A DNA stretch of 64,000 bases, from NCBI RefSeq assembly GCF_001857945.1, contig NZ_CP017770.1, forward strand, positions 1,736,001 through 1,800,000, given 5' to 3'. The translations under genes were made by a program, and so were the position numbers. The stretch comes from Paenibacillus crassostreae (GTDB lineage Bacteria > Bacillota > Bacilli > Paenibacillales > Paenibacillaceae). Positions within the stretch are counted from its first letter, which is position 1, and each line of letters begins with the position of its first letter. This document shows positions 8,569-17,831 of this stretch, piece after piece. Under the pieces are notes generated by a model. That model saw nothing but the letters and a program-made list of their open reading frames with translations. It searched no databases and was not told the DNA's origin.

Positions 8569-9990
8569 ATGAAGAAATGGATCATCCTTACGGCGACGAG
8601 CTTAGTTATTATTACCGTGGCATTTACAAGCTACTTCTTAAGTAACCGAGAAGAGCCTATTATCTTTTTCGAGGCAGAAGATGGTGTCCTCAATGGGGTT
8701 GAGAAGAGTCAACAGACTGCTCTATTCTCTGGGAATGGATATGTTACTGGCTTCGATCAACCTGAGGATTCATTATCTGTAAAGCTACATGCTCCTGAAG
8801 AGGGAATGTATCAACTCTGGATCGGGTATAACGGCCCAAATGGTGATAAACAGAGCAACCTCTCGCTTAATGGACAACCATTTGCTGATGTTAAATTAGT
8901 ACCTACGACAGGATTTACTGAGTTGAAGTATGGAAGAGTTAAATTACTAGAAGGTGATAATACCTTCACCTTCACGACTGGATGGGGCTGGTATGATATC
9001 GATTATGTCAAAATTCAAAAGGTCGCTCCCAAATCAAAACATCAAGTGAAGAATGAACTTGTTAACCCTAACGCAACTAAAGAAGCACTCACACTACATA
9101 AATTTTTACTAGATCACTATGGAAAGAACATACTATCTGGACAGCAGAATCTTATTGAAGCGCTGGAACTAAAGGCTGAATATGGTAAGCTTCCTGCGGT
9201 GGTCGGATTCGATTTAATCGAATACTCTCCAACCCGTGTTGCACATGGTTCAAACTCGAAGGAAGTTGAGAATATCCTTCAGTGGGATGAACTCGGTGGA
9301 ATCACAACACTCGCATGGCATTGGAACGCACCTAAAGACCTGATTGATTCGGTTGAACAACCTTGGTATAAGGGCTTCTATACAGAAGGAACAACATTCG
9401 ATATAGAGCAAGCTTTAGCGAATCCCGATTCAGAGGATTATAAGATGATCCTAAACGACATCGATGTGATCGCCATACAATTAAAACGTCTTCAAGAGGC
9501 TAACATCCCTGTCCTTTGGAGACCTTTACATGAGGCTGAAGGGGGGTGGTTCTGGTGGGGAGCTAAAGGTCCTGAGCCTGCTAAAAAACTCTATCGTCTA
9601 CTCTATGATCGCTTAACTAATGTCCATCAACTCAACAATCTCATCTGGATTTGGAATTCAGAATCACCAGAGTGGTATCCTGGAGATGATGTCGTCGATA
9701 TTATCAGTATCGATTCTTATCCTTTAGCAGGAGATTATAGTCCTATTAACCACCGCTATGATCAACTCGTAGAACTTGTCCAAGACCGGAAGTTGGTTGC
9801 TCTAACGGAGAATGGGCCAATACCTGATCCTGATCTTCTTCAAGAATATCAGAGTGATTGGAGTTGGTTCTGCACGTGGGAGGGAGAGTTCATTAATGAT
9901 GGGATACAGAATAACAAAGAACATATCCAGCAAGTATACAATCATCCTTATGTCCTTACGTTAGATGAGCTACCCGAATATAAGAAATAG
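8569..9990 (+). CDS. GH26 beta-mannanase with N-terminal carbohydrate-binding module
   Basis: Hydrolyses internal beta-1,4-mannosidic bonds of mannans outside the cell. Of 473 residues, the first 26 form a signal peptide or membrane anchor without a clear lipobox. Residues about 32-150 resemble a CBM35/CBM6-type module (FFEAEDG start, WGWYDIDYVKI end). The GH26 domain follows from about 155: acid/base Glu in RPLHEAEGGWFWWG (about 323) and nucleophile Glu in ALTENGPIP (about 413). RBS GGAGGG lies five bases before the ATG. It is a single-gene unit ending before a palindromic repeat and a hairpin. Confidence 0.93.
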   Translation: MKKWIILTATSLVIITVAFTSYFLSNREEPIIFFEAEDGVLNGVEKSQQTALFSGNGYVTGFDQPEDSLSVKLHAPEEGMYQLWIGYNGPNGDKQSNLSLNGQPFADVKLVPTTGFTELKYGRVKLLEGDNTFTFTTGWGWYDIDYVKIQKVAPKSKHQVKNELVNPNATKEALTLHKFLLDHYGKNILSGQQNLIEALELKAEYGKLPAVVGFDLIEYSPTRVAHGSNSKEVENILQWDELGGITTLAWHWNAPKDLIDSVEQPWYKGFYTEGTTFDIEQALANPDSEDYKMILNDIDVIAIQLKRLQEANIPVLWRPLHEAEGGWFWWGAKGPEPAKKLYRLLYDRLTNVHQLNNLIWIWNSESPEWYPGDDVVDIISIDSYPLAGDYSPINHRYDQLVELVQDRKLVALTENGPIPDPDLLQEYQSDWSWFCTWEGEFINDGIQNNKEHIQQVYNHPYVLTLDELPEYKK

Positions 9991-9998
9991 AGTATCAA

Positions 9999-10058
9999 GA
10001 ATCAATTTCATAATTACGAAAATCGATTTAGATGCATCGGCGATTATGAAATTGATTC
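9999..10058. repeat. Palindromic repeat B, copy 1
   Basis: A 60-bp element with perfect 16-bp inverted ends (GAATCAATTTCATAAT). It matches the copy at 41774-41833 at 57 of 60 positions. Sequence to its right (GTAAAATTTATGCTTT) resembles the 3' arm of repeat A at 52985. The two repeats may therefore travel as a composite. Confidence 0.85.
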
Positions 10059-10085
10059 AAGTAAAATTTATGCTTTTTTTAAGCA

Positions 10086-10134
10086 ACAAGAGCTGTCCGC
10101 AACGTGTGTAACCACATCTGCGAACAGCTCTTGT
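10086..10134. terminator. Hairpin between convergent genes
   Basis: Perfect 11-bp stem ACAAGAGCTGT / ACAGCTCTTGT separated by 27 nt, between the ends of the mannanase gene and the DUF6081 gene. No long U-tract is present on either strand. Confidence 0.5.
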
Positions 10135-10157
10135 CTTCATTTAAATATACAACCCAT

Positions 10158-10931
10158 CTATTCCGTAACTTCCACTTCATTCGATACTTTAACATCTTTT
10201 GATCCCTCAATCGTAGTCACAGTAACCGGTGACCACTCCGCAATAATAGTCTGTCCATGAACAGATACGCTGCCTTCTGGCGATAGGTCCTTCTCAGTCA
10301 TCATCCCAAGCGCAATCGTGAACTGATTGAACTTGATCGGAATGTTCTTCTCCCGTCTGATCTCTACCCCATTTAGATAGAATACTGCTTCATCTTTAGC
10401 GCGATTATACGTTATTTTATATGTGTTGAATTCTCTCGCCTTAAAGTTCGTATCTTCTTTGAACACACAGAAGTATCGTGTCTTGTCAGATGGAGGAACC
10501 TCTACACCTGGAAAAGGTAGCACGGCATATACACTTGCATATTTATCATTTCCAGCAAAGAAATCAAGCGCTGCTCCTGTTGTGAAATCCAGCAAATTAA
10601 CAGATACATATCCATCATATAAATCTCCAGGAGCTGTATTCTGTGAACGTGCACGAATTTGAAGTTCAAAACTTACTTCGCCTGCTTCAGGTACTTCGAC
10701 GGGATCTACCGAATAGTACATATGTTTAGCATTATCTAGAATTTGGATATGATTATTCTGACGACTTAATGTTGCGCGAGCATACAGAATTCCATTGCGT
10801 ACGATCACAACTGCATCTGGCTCGCGATACTCCCAGAATGTTCCGTCAGGAAGTGGGAACCCACCTATTTTCCACACTTTCCCTTCATCTAAAATGGTAT
10901 GAAAATCACCAATCACACGCTGTTGTTCCAT
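10158..10931 (-). CDS. DUF6081 family protein (beta-sandwich, soluble)
   Basis: A 257-residue protein without signal peptide or membrane segment. Features such as TLSRQNNHIQILDNAKHMYYS, SFELQIRARSQNT and FTIALGMMTEKDL match my recollection of DUF6081, whose members often resemble concanavalin-like jelly-roll folds. The ATG at 10931 has GAGGG seven bases upstream; an upstream in-frame TTG lacks a suitable RBS. Function unknown. It lies 40 bp from the prenyltransferase gene and may be co-transcribed with it. Confidence 0.7.
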   Translation of the reverse strand: MEQQRVIGDFHTILDEGKVWKIGGFPLPDGTFWEYREPDAVVIVRNGILYARATLSRQNNHIQILDNAKHMYYSVDPVEVPEAGEVSFELQIRARSQNTAPGDLYDGYVSVNLLDFTTGAALDFFAGNDKYASVYAVLPFPGVEVPPSDKTRYFCVFKEDTNFKAREFNTYKITYNRAKDEAVFYLNGVEIRREKNIPIKFNQFTIALGMMTEKDLSPEGSVSVHGQTIIAEWSPVTVTTIEGSKDVKVSNEVEVTE

Positions 10932-10971
10932 CTTAAATCCCTCTTTCTTCAATATATTAACATCTTAATAA

Positions 10972-11886
10972 TCAGAACATTAGACCTTGAATAATCATGA
11001 TCAGGATGAGTATGGCTCCGAAGCGTACGGTCGCTTGCAAGGAACCTCCCATTAAAGGTAGATATGCTTGTGATTTATTATGTTCCTTCAACCCACCATA
11101 TACACGATACAACGGAATTAAAGCTAAACATGCAATCAATGAATAATAAGGCAACACACCTACGATAGTGCATACAACGAGCGATAGCGCCGCTAATAAA
11201 AGTAGTATTTTAGAGAAGCGAAGTGCCTTTGCTTCACCCCATACGACAATTAACGTCTTTTTGCCTGCTTGGCGATCCAATTGCCAATGTAAGAAATGGT
11301 GATTAAATAAAATAAGAGTCGTCAGTAGTCCGATCGGTAACGATAATAGTAGCGCACGAACATCCATATGAGCTGTCTGAACATAATAAGATCCCATTAC
11401 AGGTAACACACCAAACGAAAGGATAATAGCTACTTCACCCAACCCTTTTCCCCGATAACCAAGCTTCAGCGGAGGTGCCACATAGAAATAAGCAATCATC
11501 CCACCTAATAATCCTAGTACGAATGCCCACCAACCACTAAAGAAACTCAAGATGATACCACAACAAATAGCGATACCAAATAACAACCAAGTTACGAACG
11601 TGTAAGTACGTACACTCCACATCCCGTTTGTCAGAAAACCTGAGTGGCTAGTTATCGCATCTATCCCCTCTTCTACATTAGAATCGGCCCCATTCTTATA
11701 ATCCCATAGATCGTTAATCATATTTGAGAATAAATGTGCCAGTGCTGATCCTAAGAGTGTTAACAACAATAGTCCAATATGAAATACACCGTCCCACATA
11801 TAAGCTCCTAGTGCACCTAATGCAACAGGAATCAACATTACCATAATAATCGAAGCTCTTGATGCTTTCATAAATTGCCTAAACAT
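10972..11886 (-). CDS. UbiA/MenA-type prenyltransferase
   Basis: Membrane prenyltransferase, 304 residues with about eight to nine helices. The first aspartate-rich motif NMINDLWDYKNGADSN (about residue 57) matches the NDxxD of UbiA enzymes; a second conserved loop is NHHFLHWQLDRQAGKKT. MenA (1,4-dihydroxy-2-naphthoate prenyltransferase) is the nearest relative by length and motif, but no other menaquinone gene is present, so a paralogue with another acceptor is possible. The start at 11886 follows AGGCGGA. Confidence 0.82.
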   Translation of the reverse strand: MFRQFMKASRASIIMVMLIPVALGALGAYMWDGVFHIGLLLLTLLGSALAHLFSNMINDLWDYKNGADSNVEEGIDAITSHSGFLTNGMWSVRTYTFVTWLLFGIAICCGIILSFFSGWWAFVLGLLGGMIAYFYVAPPLKLGYRGKGLGEVAIILSFGVLPVMGSYYVQTAHMDVRALLLSLPIGLLTTLILFNHHFLHWQLDRQAGKKTLIVVWGEAKALRFSKILLLLAALSLVVCTIVGVLPYYSLIACLALIPLYRVYGGLKEHNKSQAYLPLMGGSLQATVRFGAILILIMIIQGLMF

Positions 11887-12015
11887 ATTCAATCCGCCTG
11901 TCACTCTCCTTATCCATAAAAAATAAGCCTGCACATGTCATTGCAGACGTCACTCTAACATCTTAAGCTTAAGAGTATCATATTTTGTAGGTTTTTGTCA
12001 TGGATTGATGTATGG

Positions 12016-12570
12016 TTACATTGGTAACCATTTCTCATATTTGCTAAAACCTTCGACTTCACCCTTATAGCTAAAACCACATTGTAGGTAAAAACTATTT
12101 AATAGTTCGTTATTGGCTATACAGTCCAGCCGAATAACATCCTTGTCTTTGAATTGAATACCCTGTTGCACCCAAAGCATGATTTCTTTTCCTAGACCCT
12201 GTCCACCATATCCACGACTAACCGCAAGTCTATGTACATATACAGAGTTATCGAGATGCGCCTCATGCTCACCCCATAAATTTATATCCCATGGACTAGC
12301 TTGCTGCTTCAGAATGACAATTCCCACACAAACTCCATTTTCTTTAAAAACAAATACCTCACCTTTTGAAATTGAGCCAATCATATCATGGCTATCTTCA
12401 CCATGTAATAGACCTTCCCATTGCCTAGAACCCTTGCTCTTAAGCCATCTTGCTATGCCTAACAGAATATCCATGATATCCTGTGCATCCTCATCCTTCG
12501 CTTGATACGCCCTAACTGTTTCATTAACATACTCGTTCATCTGGAATGATGCCATCTCACAACCATCCAT
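12016..12570 (-). CDS. GNAT family N-acetyltransferase
   Basis: A 184-residue acetyltransferase. The acetyl-CoA binding motif A is clear (VHRLAVSRGYGGQGLGKEIM), followed by RLDCIANNELLNSFYLQCGF. The substrate is not predictable. The start is uncertain: the ATG used lies about 19 bases from GGAGTG, and ATGs at residues 6 and 11 are alternatives. It is monocistronic. A perfect 8-bp hairpin lies just upstream at 12605-12623. Confidence 0.85.
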   Translation of the reverse strand: MDGCEMASFQMNEYVNETVRAYQAKDEDAQDIMDILLGIARWLKSKGSRQWEGLLHGEDSHDMIGSISKGEVFVFKENGVCVGIVILKQQASPWDINLWGEHEAHLDNSVYVHRLAVSRGYGGQGLGKEIMLWVQQGIQFKDKDVIRLDCIANNELLNSFYLQCGFSYKGEVEGFSKYEKWLPM

Positions 12571-12604
12571 TTCGTAGAAATTTGTAAATCACTCCTATTA
12601 ATAT

Positions 12605-12623
12605 ACCACGAACTCTTCGTGGT
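12605..12623. other. Perfect short hairpin upstream of the GNAT gene
   Basis: ACCACGAA-CTC-TTCGTGGT, eight base pairs with a 3-nt loop, in the gap between the aldolase end and the GNAT start. No U-tract follows. It may be a leader structure or a poor terminator. Confidence 0.4.
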
Positions 12624-12714
12624 CTGCTTATTATGAACAGAAAAATCCACCCTCCAGAATCAAGTAGATTAAGAAGGATGACTCTTTCATATAGCTAATT
12701 GGCAAATTAGTTGT

Positions 12715-13356
12715 TTATTGCTGAGTAATCTCCTGAAATTTAGCAACATATTGTGCAGCTAATTCTGTAATAAGGTCATAGCGATTGTCTTTGGCTGGAG
12801 CCGTTAAATTTCCACCGATACCGACTGCGATGCTTCCATTACGAATCCACTGTTCCATATTATTCAGATCCACGCCACCCGTAGGCATAATCTGCACATG
12901 AGGCATCGGTCCTTTAACAGCCTTAATGAAATCCGGCCCGAATGCACTACCCGGAAATAACTTCAGTACATCTACGCCCAACTTCAACGCTTCCTTCATT
13001 TCATTTAAGGTCAGACAACCTGGCATATAAGGTATGCTATACAAGTTACACATTTTAGCTGTCTCTTCTTCAAAAGAAGGACTCACGACAAACTCAGCAC
13101 CTGCCAAGATAGCAATTCTTGCTGTTAATGGATCGAGTACGGTACCCGCTCCAATAACTGCTTTATCACCATATTTCCGAGCAAGAATCTTGATCGCATG
13201 ATCTGCATCGGGTGTTGTAAAAGTTACTTCGATATTATTAAGTCCACCTTCAATACAAGCTTCAGACATCCGAATAGCCGCTTCAGGAGTATCAGCTCTA
13301 ATAACAGCAACTACGCCTACCGCTGAAATATTCTGTAACACTTTGATCTTCTTCAT
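12715..13356 (-). CDS. eda: 2-keto-3-deoxy-6-phosphogluconate (KDPG) aldolase
   Basis: Cleaves KDPG to pyruvate and glyceraldehyde 3-phosphate, the last step of hexuronate and Entner-Doudoroff catabolism. The 213-residue class I aldolase has Glu43 in NIEVTFTTPD and the Schiff-base Lys132 in DVLKLFPGSAFGP, and MPTGGV for phosphate binding. The ATG at 13356 has AAGGAG ten bases upstream. It is divergent from KDG kinase with about 195 bp between starts, the usual pairing in Firmicutes. A 15-bp palindrome lies 26 bp upstream of its start. Confidence 0.94.
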   Translation of the reverse strand: MKKIKVLQNISAVGVVAVIRADTPEAAIRMSEACIEGGLNNIEVTFTTPDADHAIKILARKYGDKAVIGAGTVLDPLTARIAILAGAEFVVSPSFEEETAKMCNLYSIPYMPGCLTLNEMKEALKLGVDVLKLFPGSAFGPDFIKAVKGPMPHVQIMPTGGVDLNNMEQWIRNGSIAVGIGGNLTAPAKDNRYDLITELAAQYVAKFQEITQQ

Positions 13357-13381
13357 TTTATTCATTCTCCTTTTTAATAAA

Positions 13382-13396
13382 AAGTTTAGTAAACTT
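13382..13396. promoter_or_regulatory. Candidate operator palindrome upstream of eda
   Basis: Perfect palindrome AAGTTTA-G-TAAACTT. The core TTTAGTAAA recurs as ATTTAGTAAAT at 15640-15650, upstream of the LacI-type regulator. A shared site would fit control of eda and autoregulation by that protein. This is inference from two occurrences. Confidence 0.45.
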
Positions 13397-13551
13397 GATA
13401 AAATAATTTTGTTATTATACATGAAATTCTAATTATTTCAACGTGATCAGTCAATAGAAATATAACTTATTATTGTTAAAAACCGTTTTATGTGATAATT
13501 TCTAAGTAAATAGTTTGATATGTGAACTCACACATTATTAAGGAGGTATTT

Positions 13552-14496
13552 ATGATGAACAACCATTTAGATGTAGTTACTTTTGGAGAGCCTATGGCGA
13601 TGTTCTATGCTAATGAACCTGGACCTTTACATGAGATTTTTTCATTCTCCAAAGCTCTCGCAGGAGCAGAGACGAATGTTGCGGTAGGATTGTCACGGCT
13701 AGGATTGAATGCGGGACTCGTAACCAAGCTAGGTGAGGACAACTTCGGAAAATTCATCGTAGAAGCTCTGAAGAAAGAGAAAATAGATACACGTAGCATG
13801 ACCTTTACAGAACAATATTCTACTGGAATGCTCGTGAAATCCAAAGTCATAACAGGTGATCCGATCGTTGAATATTTCAGAAAAAGTTCTGCAGCTTCCA
13901 AATTGAACGTATCTGATTTCGATGCTGATTATTTCTCATCCGCTAGACATATGCATATGACGAGCATATCGGTGGCGTTATCTCAGGAATGTCATGAATT
14001 TGCTGTCCATGCCATGAAATTCATGAAAGACAAGGACAAGACAATCTCCTTCGACCCCAATCTACGCCCGAAATTATGGCCTGATACCTCAACTATGGTG
14101 AAGACGATTAATGACTTATCCTCTAACTGTGATTGGTTCCTACCAGGAATTAATGAGGGGAGAATCTTAACTGGTTATGAGACACCTGAGGATATCGCTT
14201 CCTTTTATCTAGATCGAGGTATATCCGTTGTTGTCATTAAATTGGGGGCAGAGGGAGCCTATTATCAAACAGTAGAACAAGCAGGGTACGTTAAAGGTTT
14301 CCCTGTTACTCATGTTGTTGATACCGTTGGTGCGGGAGATGGATTTGCCGTTGGTGTGATCAGTGCACTTCTTGATGGACTTTCACTAGAGGAAGCTACC
14401 CGACGTGGGAATGCCATCGGTGCTCTTGCGGTCATGTCACCTGGGGATATGGACGGCTTACCTACTCGGGACAAATTGGAATCATTCATGAAATAA
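13552..14496 (+). CDS. kdgK: 2-keto-3-deoxygluconate kinase (PfkB family)
   Basis: Phosphorylates 2-keto-3-deoxygluconate to KDPG with ATP. The 314-residue product has the PfkB N-terminal pattern (VVTFGEPMAMF, ALAGAETNVAVGLSRLG) and the C-terminal signature DTVGAGDGFAVGVIS with the catalytic Asp. RBS AGGAGG is just upstream of tandem ATGs at 13552 and 13555; the second has better spacing. It is divergent from eda and precedes the convergent LacI-type regulator across a strong terminator. Confidence 0.94.
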   Translation: MMNNHLDVVTFGEPMAMFYANEPGPLHEIFSFSKALAGAETNVAVGLSRLGLNAGLVTKLGEDNFGKFIVEALKKEKIDTRSMTFTEQYSTGMLVKSKVITGDPIVEYFRKSSAASKLNVSDFDADYFSSARHMHMTSISVALSQECHEFAVHAMKFMKDKDKTISFDPNLRPKLWPDTSTMVKTINDLSSNCDWFLPGINEGRILTGYETPEDIASFYLDRGISVVVIKLGAEGAYYQTVEQAGYVKGFPVTHVVDTVGAGDGFAVGVISALLDGLSLEEATRRGNAIGALAVMSPGDMDGLPTRDKLESFMK

Positions 14497-14513
14497 TCAA
14501 TCTATATTTTTGG

Positions 14514-14554
14514 AAAAAGTGCTTAAGCAGAATTAACCTGCTCAAGCACTTTTT
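14514..14554. terminator. Bidirectional rho-independent terminator
   Basis: Stem AAAAAGTGCTTaAGCAG / CTGCTcAAGCACTTTTT with A- and T-rich ends. It separates kdgK from the convergent LacI-type regulator gene and should work on both strands. Confidence 0.85.
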
Positions 14555-14559
14555 GTGTG

Positions 14560-15582
14560 TTATATCCTAGTTATTGTTCTAACTGACTTTCCCCTATGTA
14601 ATTCAGGTACAAATCGATAAATAATCGGGACAGACTCTCCCGGTTCTTCAATACATTGAAGCAATATTCTCGCTGCCTGTTTGCCCATATCATGTGTTGG
14701 TTGACCAATAGTAGTAATATTAGGATTGTAAATATGAGCGAAGTCAGCATCATCAATACCAATCACCGAGATATCCTCTGGAATTTGAAGGTTATGCGTA
14801 CTACAGTATTTCAACATCTCCGCGAGTACAACATCATTCCCTGCAAGAATTGCTGTAGGTGGGTGCTGTAAATGAAGTAATTTATCCAGCATCTCCTGAA
14901 CCTCTTCCTTAGGTACACTTCGAATATACTCATCTCTAATTTCGAGTCCATTATCCTCCAGTGCCCGCTTATACCCACTCAATCTTTCCACCCTAGGCGT
15001 GATCCGATGTGTCTCGTGAGGCAATGTAATAAGCGCGATTCGCTCATGTTGATGTTGTGTTAGCTCTTGAATCGCGATCTTGACAGCCATTTCATTATCT
15101 AGAAGTAGACTATGTGTCGTGACTTGTTCAACAAGTCGATCCAGAAAGACAATCGGAAAATTCTGTTCAATCAGGCGACTGTACGAAGAAGCATTCTTCC
15201 CCGTTGGAAATATAATTAATCCATCGACCTGTCGAGCAAGCAGCATTTCAATATACTTACTCTCTTTGTCTGGATTCTCATCTGCATTACAGATAATGAC
15301 CTGAATTCCATGTAATTGTAACTCGCTCTCAATCGCTCGGATACACTGGATCGAAAGAGTATAGTCTATATTCGCTACAATGACTCCAACCATATGAGTG
15401 CGATTACTTTTCAAACTTCTAGCCAGACCATTAGGTTGGTAATTCAGCTCTTTAATAACCTCTTCAATCCGCGCTTTTGTGGATTCGCTCATATATTTAT
15501 ATCTTTTATTTAGGAACTGAGACACTGTACTCTTAGAAACTCCTGCTTGTAGGGCAACATCTTCAATAGTTAACTTCTTCAT
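14560..15582 (-). CDS. LacI-family transcriptional regulator, probable KdgR
   Basis: A 340-residue repressor. The N-terminal helix-turn-helix LTIEDVALQAGVSKSTVSQF and hinge QPNGLARSLKSNRTHMVGVI are classic LacI features; the rest is a periplasmic-binding-protein-like sensor domain (IDDADFAHIYNPNITTIGQP near the end). RBS AAAGGAG. By position next to kdgK/eda it probably responds to KDG or KDPG, as KdgR does in Bacillus. The palindromes at 13382 and 15640 are candidate operators. Confidence 0.88.
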   Translation of the reverse strand: MKKLTIEDVALQAGVSKSTVSQFLNKRYKYMSESTKARIEEVIKELNYQPNGLARSLKSNRTHMVGVIVANIDYTLSIQCIRAIESELQLHGIQVIICNADENPDKESKYIEMLLARQVDGLIIFPTGKNASSYSRLIEQNFPIVFLDRLVEQVTTHSLLLDNEMAVKIAIQELTQHQHERIALITLPHETHRITPRVERLSGYKRALEDNGLEIRDEYIRSVPKEEVQEMLDKLLHLQHPPTAILAGNDVVLAEMLKYCSTHNLQIPEDISVIGIDDADFAHIYNPNITTIGQPTHDMGKQAARILLQCIEEPGESVPIIYRFVPELHRGKSVRTITRI

Positions 15583-15639
15583 ACTTTATGCTCCTTTGAT
15601 ATCCTGAAAGGAAAAACATCTATAAAAATTATAGCTTTT

Positions 15640-15650
15640 ATTTAGTAAAT
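15640..15650. promoter_or_regulatory. Candidate operator upstream of the LacI-type regulator
   Basis: Palindrome ATTTA-G-TAAAT, sharing TTTAGTAAA with the longer palindrome upstream of eda. It lies about 60 bp upstream of the regulator start, where an autoregulatory site would be expected. Confidence 0.35.
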
Positions 15651-15811
15651 TTACACTATCCTATTACACTTCTGATTTAACATCATTTTTACATTTGTTG
15701 AAGTTACAGCTAATGTTTCATTGATACAATAATTTAACAACAATGTTCTTCAAGTCCATAAATTTGTTTAATTATAAAATTGATTCATATTAAAATATAG
15801 GAGGCTATATT

Positions 15812-16843
15812 TTGAAAATTGATTTCCACTTTCATTTAGAAGAAGGGTCCTATTCTCTGGCATGGCTTAATCGAACAGGATTAGCTTTGGAGCGAACTTC
15901 ACGGAATCATTCAAATCATACAGAGCGTAACTCTCGATCTTGGATCGAACATATCACAAGAAGCCTAGCTCGCAGAATGAAGGAAGGTTGTTATTCTGAA
16001 GACTGGGTCACAAGATATCTTGAACAAGGTCGCAAGAAGGGGATTCAAAAGTTCGGTGTTGTAGATCATTTATACCGCTTCTATGAGTTTAAAGCTTATT
16101 ATGAACAATTTATGGTATTAGATGACAGTCCGTTAGGTAGAATACAACGGGAATGGTTAGATCTCGTATGTACGAATTCCATCGATGATTATTTATCTGG
16201 AATGCGGAATGCCGCAAGGTTCTACGACGAATTATCTATTGGAGTTGAAGCGGATTATTTCCCTGGGAGCAAGGATACACTTAAAGCGCTTCTTCAACCC
16301 TACCAGCTAGATTATATCATTGGTTCTGTTCATTGCCACAATGGCTTGAGGTTTAATCACCTTGATCCACAGAGCCCATTTACTAATGAAGATCCCTCAA
16401 CACTTTACAGACAATATTATCAAACGGTTATAGAAGCAATCCATAGTGGTATTTTTCAATTTATGGCGCACTTGGATCATATCAAGGTATTCAATAACCG
16501 TCCTCCAGAAGATGAATTATTGGTACATTACCATGAGATAGCCGCTGCCCTAAATGTTACACAAGTCGCTACAGAAATAAATACAGGTCTAGTCTATCAG
16601 CATCCAAATATGGAAATATGCCCTAGCGCTTCATTCTTAACGATTCTGAAAGATTATGACGTTGCGATCACCCTGTCCTCCGATGCTCACTTTCCAGATG
16701 AAATAGGAACGATGTTGGATGAAGCCATTCAACTTGCTATAGAGATTGGATTTAAAGAAATCGTTTATTTTAAAAATAAACAGCGTCTCACTCTCCCTTT
16801 AAATTCTTCTACGGACATTCCACTTATAAGCCTAGCACAATAG
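15812..16843 (+). CDS. PHP-domain phosphoesterase (HisJ-like)
   Basis: Metal-dependent phosphatase of the PHP family, 343 residues. Metal ligands can be followed along the chain: HFHLEEG near the start, GVVDHLYRF, GVEADYFPG, SVHCHNG, MAHLDHIK and SSDAHFPDEIG. The fold matches HisJ-type histidinol phosphatase, but no his genes are nearby and the flanks are sugar-acid genes. A sugar-phosphate substrate is therefore equally possible. The start is TTG, supported by AGGAGG seven bases upstream. Confidence 0.85.
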   Translation: MKIDFHFHLEEGSYSLAWLNRTGLALERTSRNHSNHTERNSRSWIEHITRSLARRMKEGCYSEDWVTRYLEQGRKKGIQKFGVVDHLYRFYEFKAYYEQFMVLDDSPLGRIQREWLDLVCTNSIDDYLSGMRNAARFYDELSIGVEADYFPGSKDTLKALLQPYQLDYIIGSVHCHNGLRFNHLDPQSPFTNEDPSTLYRQYYQTVIEAIHSGIFQFMAHLDHIKVFNNRPPEDELLVHYHEIAAALNVTQVATEINTGLVYQHPNMEICPSASFLTILKDYDVAITLSSDAHFPDEIGTMLDEAIQLAIEIGFKEIVYFKNKQRLTLPLNSSTDIPLISLAQ

Positions 16844-16846
16844 AAA

Positions 16847-16876
16847 AAGGATCTCCTTAACCAAAAGGAGATCCTT
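16847..16876. terminator. Bidirectional terminator
   Basis: Stem AAGGATCTCCTT / AAGGAGATCCTT around a short loop, between the PHP gene and the convergent permease gene. AT-rich sequence flanks it on both sides. Confidence 0.8.
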
Positions 16877-16905
16877 ATATTTATTTCAAAAATGGAAATA
16901 ACTTC

Positions 16906-17817
16906 TTACTCCTTAACACCACCCACTTGCAGACCAGCCACAAAGTATTTCTGCATAAAAGGATACACAACTAGAATAGGCACAGCTGCAACGATCGTTA
17001 TGGCTGCACGAATAGAGATTGGTGTTATCATATTTCGTGCTGAATCTTGATCCATCCCTGCGACCATCCCAGGATTACTATTCGAATTCATTGTTGATGA
17101 CAATAACTTCATTAATTCATATTGCAATGTACTTAAATTCTGCTTAGAAGATGCAAACAAGAATGTATCGAACCATGCATTCCATTGACCTACAGCGACA
17201 AATAAGGCAATTGTAGCGAGTACTGGTTTACATAATGGAAGAATAATTTGCAGAAAGATTCTAAATTCTCCAGCTCCATCAATTTTAGCAGACTCAATCA
17301 GACTATCGGATAATGTTCGTATATACGTCCGAATGACGATTAGATTAAATCCACTAACCAATCCCGGTATAATATATACATAGAATGAATTCAGCAAATG
17401 TAAATCTTTAATCAAGAAATAATAGGGAATCAATCCTGCATTGAAATACATCGTCATGACCACTATTAACGTGAATGACTTTCTGAAATAAAACTCTCCT
17501 CTACTAAGCACGTACGCAAGCATAGAAGTTAGTAGAACGCTAAGCAACGTCGCGATGATTGTTCTAGCAACTGATATCCAGAATGCATTTAGAACAGTAC
17601 CTGTGATGAATACGGCTCGATAGTTCTGTAACGTCCAAGATCTAGGCCATAAATAGATGCCTCCACGAACTGTATCAACCCCAGAATTAAATGATACTGC
17701 AAGGGTGTTTAAGAACGGGTACAGGGTTACAACCGCTAATATAATCATAAATACCGTATTCAGTGTATGGAAAATAACCGGCTCTAGGCTACCAGAATTA
17801 TTAGATTTTCTTAGCAT
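16906..17817 (-). CDS. ABC sugar importer permease, LplC/YtcP type
   Basis: A 303-residue inner-membrane permease with six predicted helices. The EAA-type loop (SLIESAKIDGAGEFRIFLQIILPLCKP) that contacts the ATPase is present, and the C-terminus LQVGGVKE is typical of LplC. RBS GAGGAGG. It is the last gene of the importer operon. No ATPase is encoded here, so a shared MsmX-like ATPase is expected, as for other LplABC systems. Confidence 0.92.
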   Translation of the reverse strand: MLRKSNNSGSLEPVIFHTLNTVFMIILAVVTLYPFLNTLAVSFNSGVDTVRGGIYLWPRSWTLQNYRAVFITGTVLNAFWISVARTIIATLLSVLLTSMLAYVLSRGEFYFRKSFTLIVVMTMYFNAGLIPYYFLIKDLHLLNSFYVYIIPGLVSGFNLIVIRTYIRTLSDSLIESAKIDGAGEFRIFLQIILPLCKPVLATIALFVAVGQWNAWFDTFLFASSKQNLSTLQYELMKLLSSTMNSNSNPGMVAGMDQDSARNMITPISIRAAITIVAAVPILVVYPFMQKYFVAGLQVGGVKE

Positions 17818-17831
17818 AACATTAGACCTCC

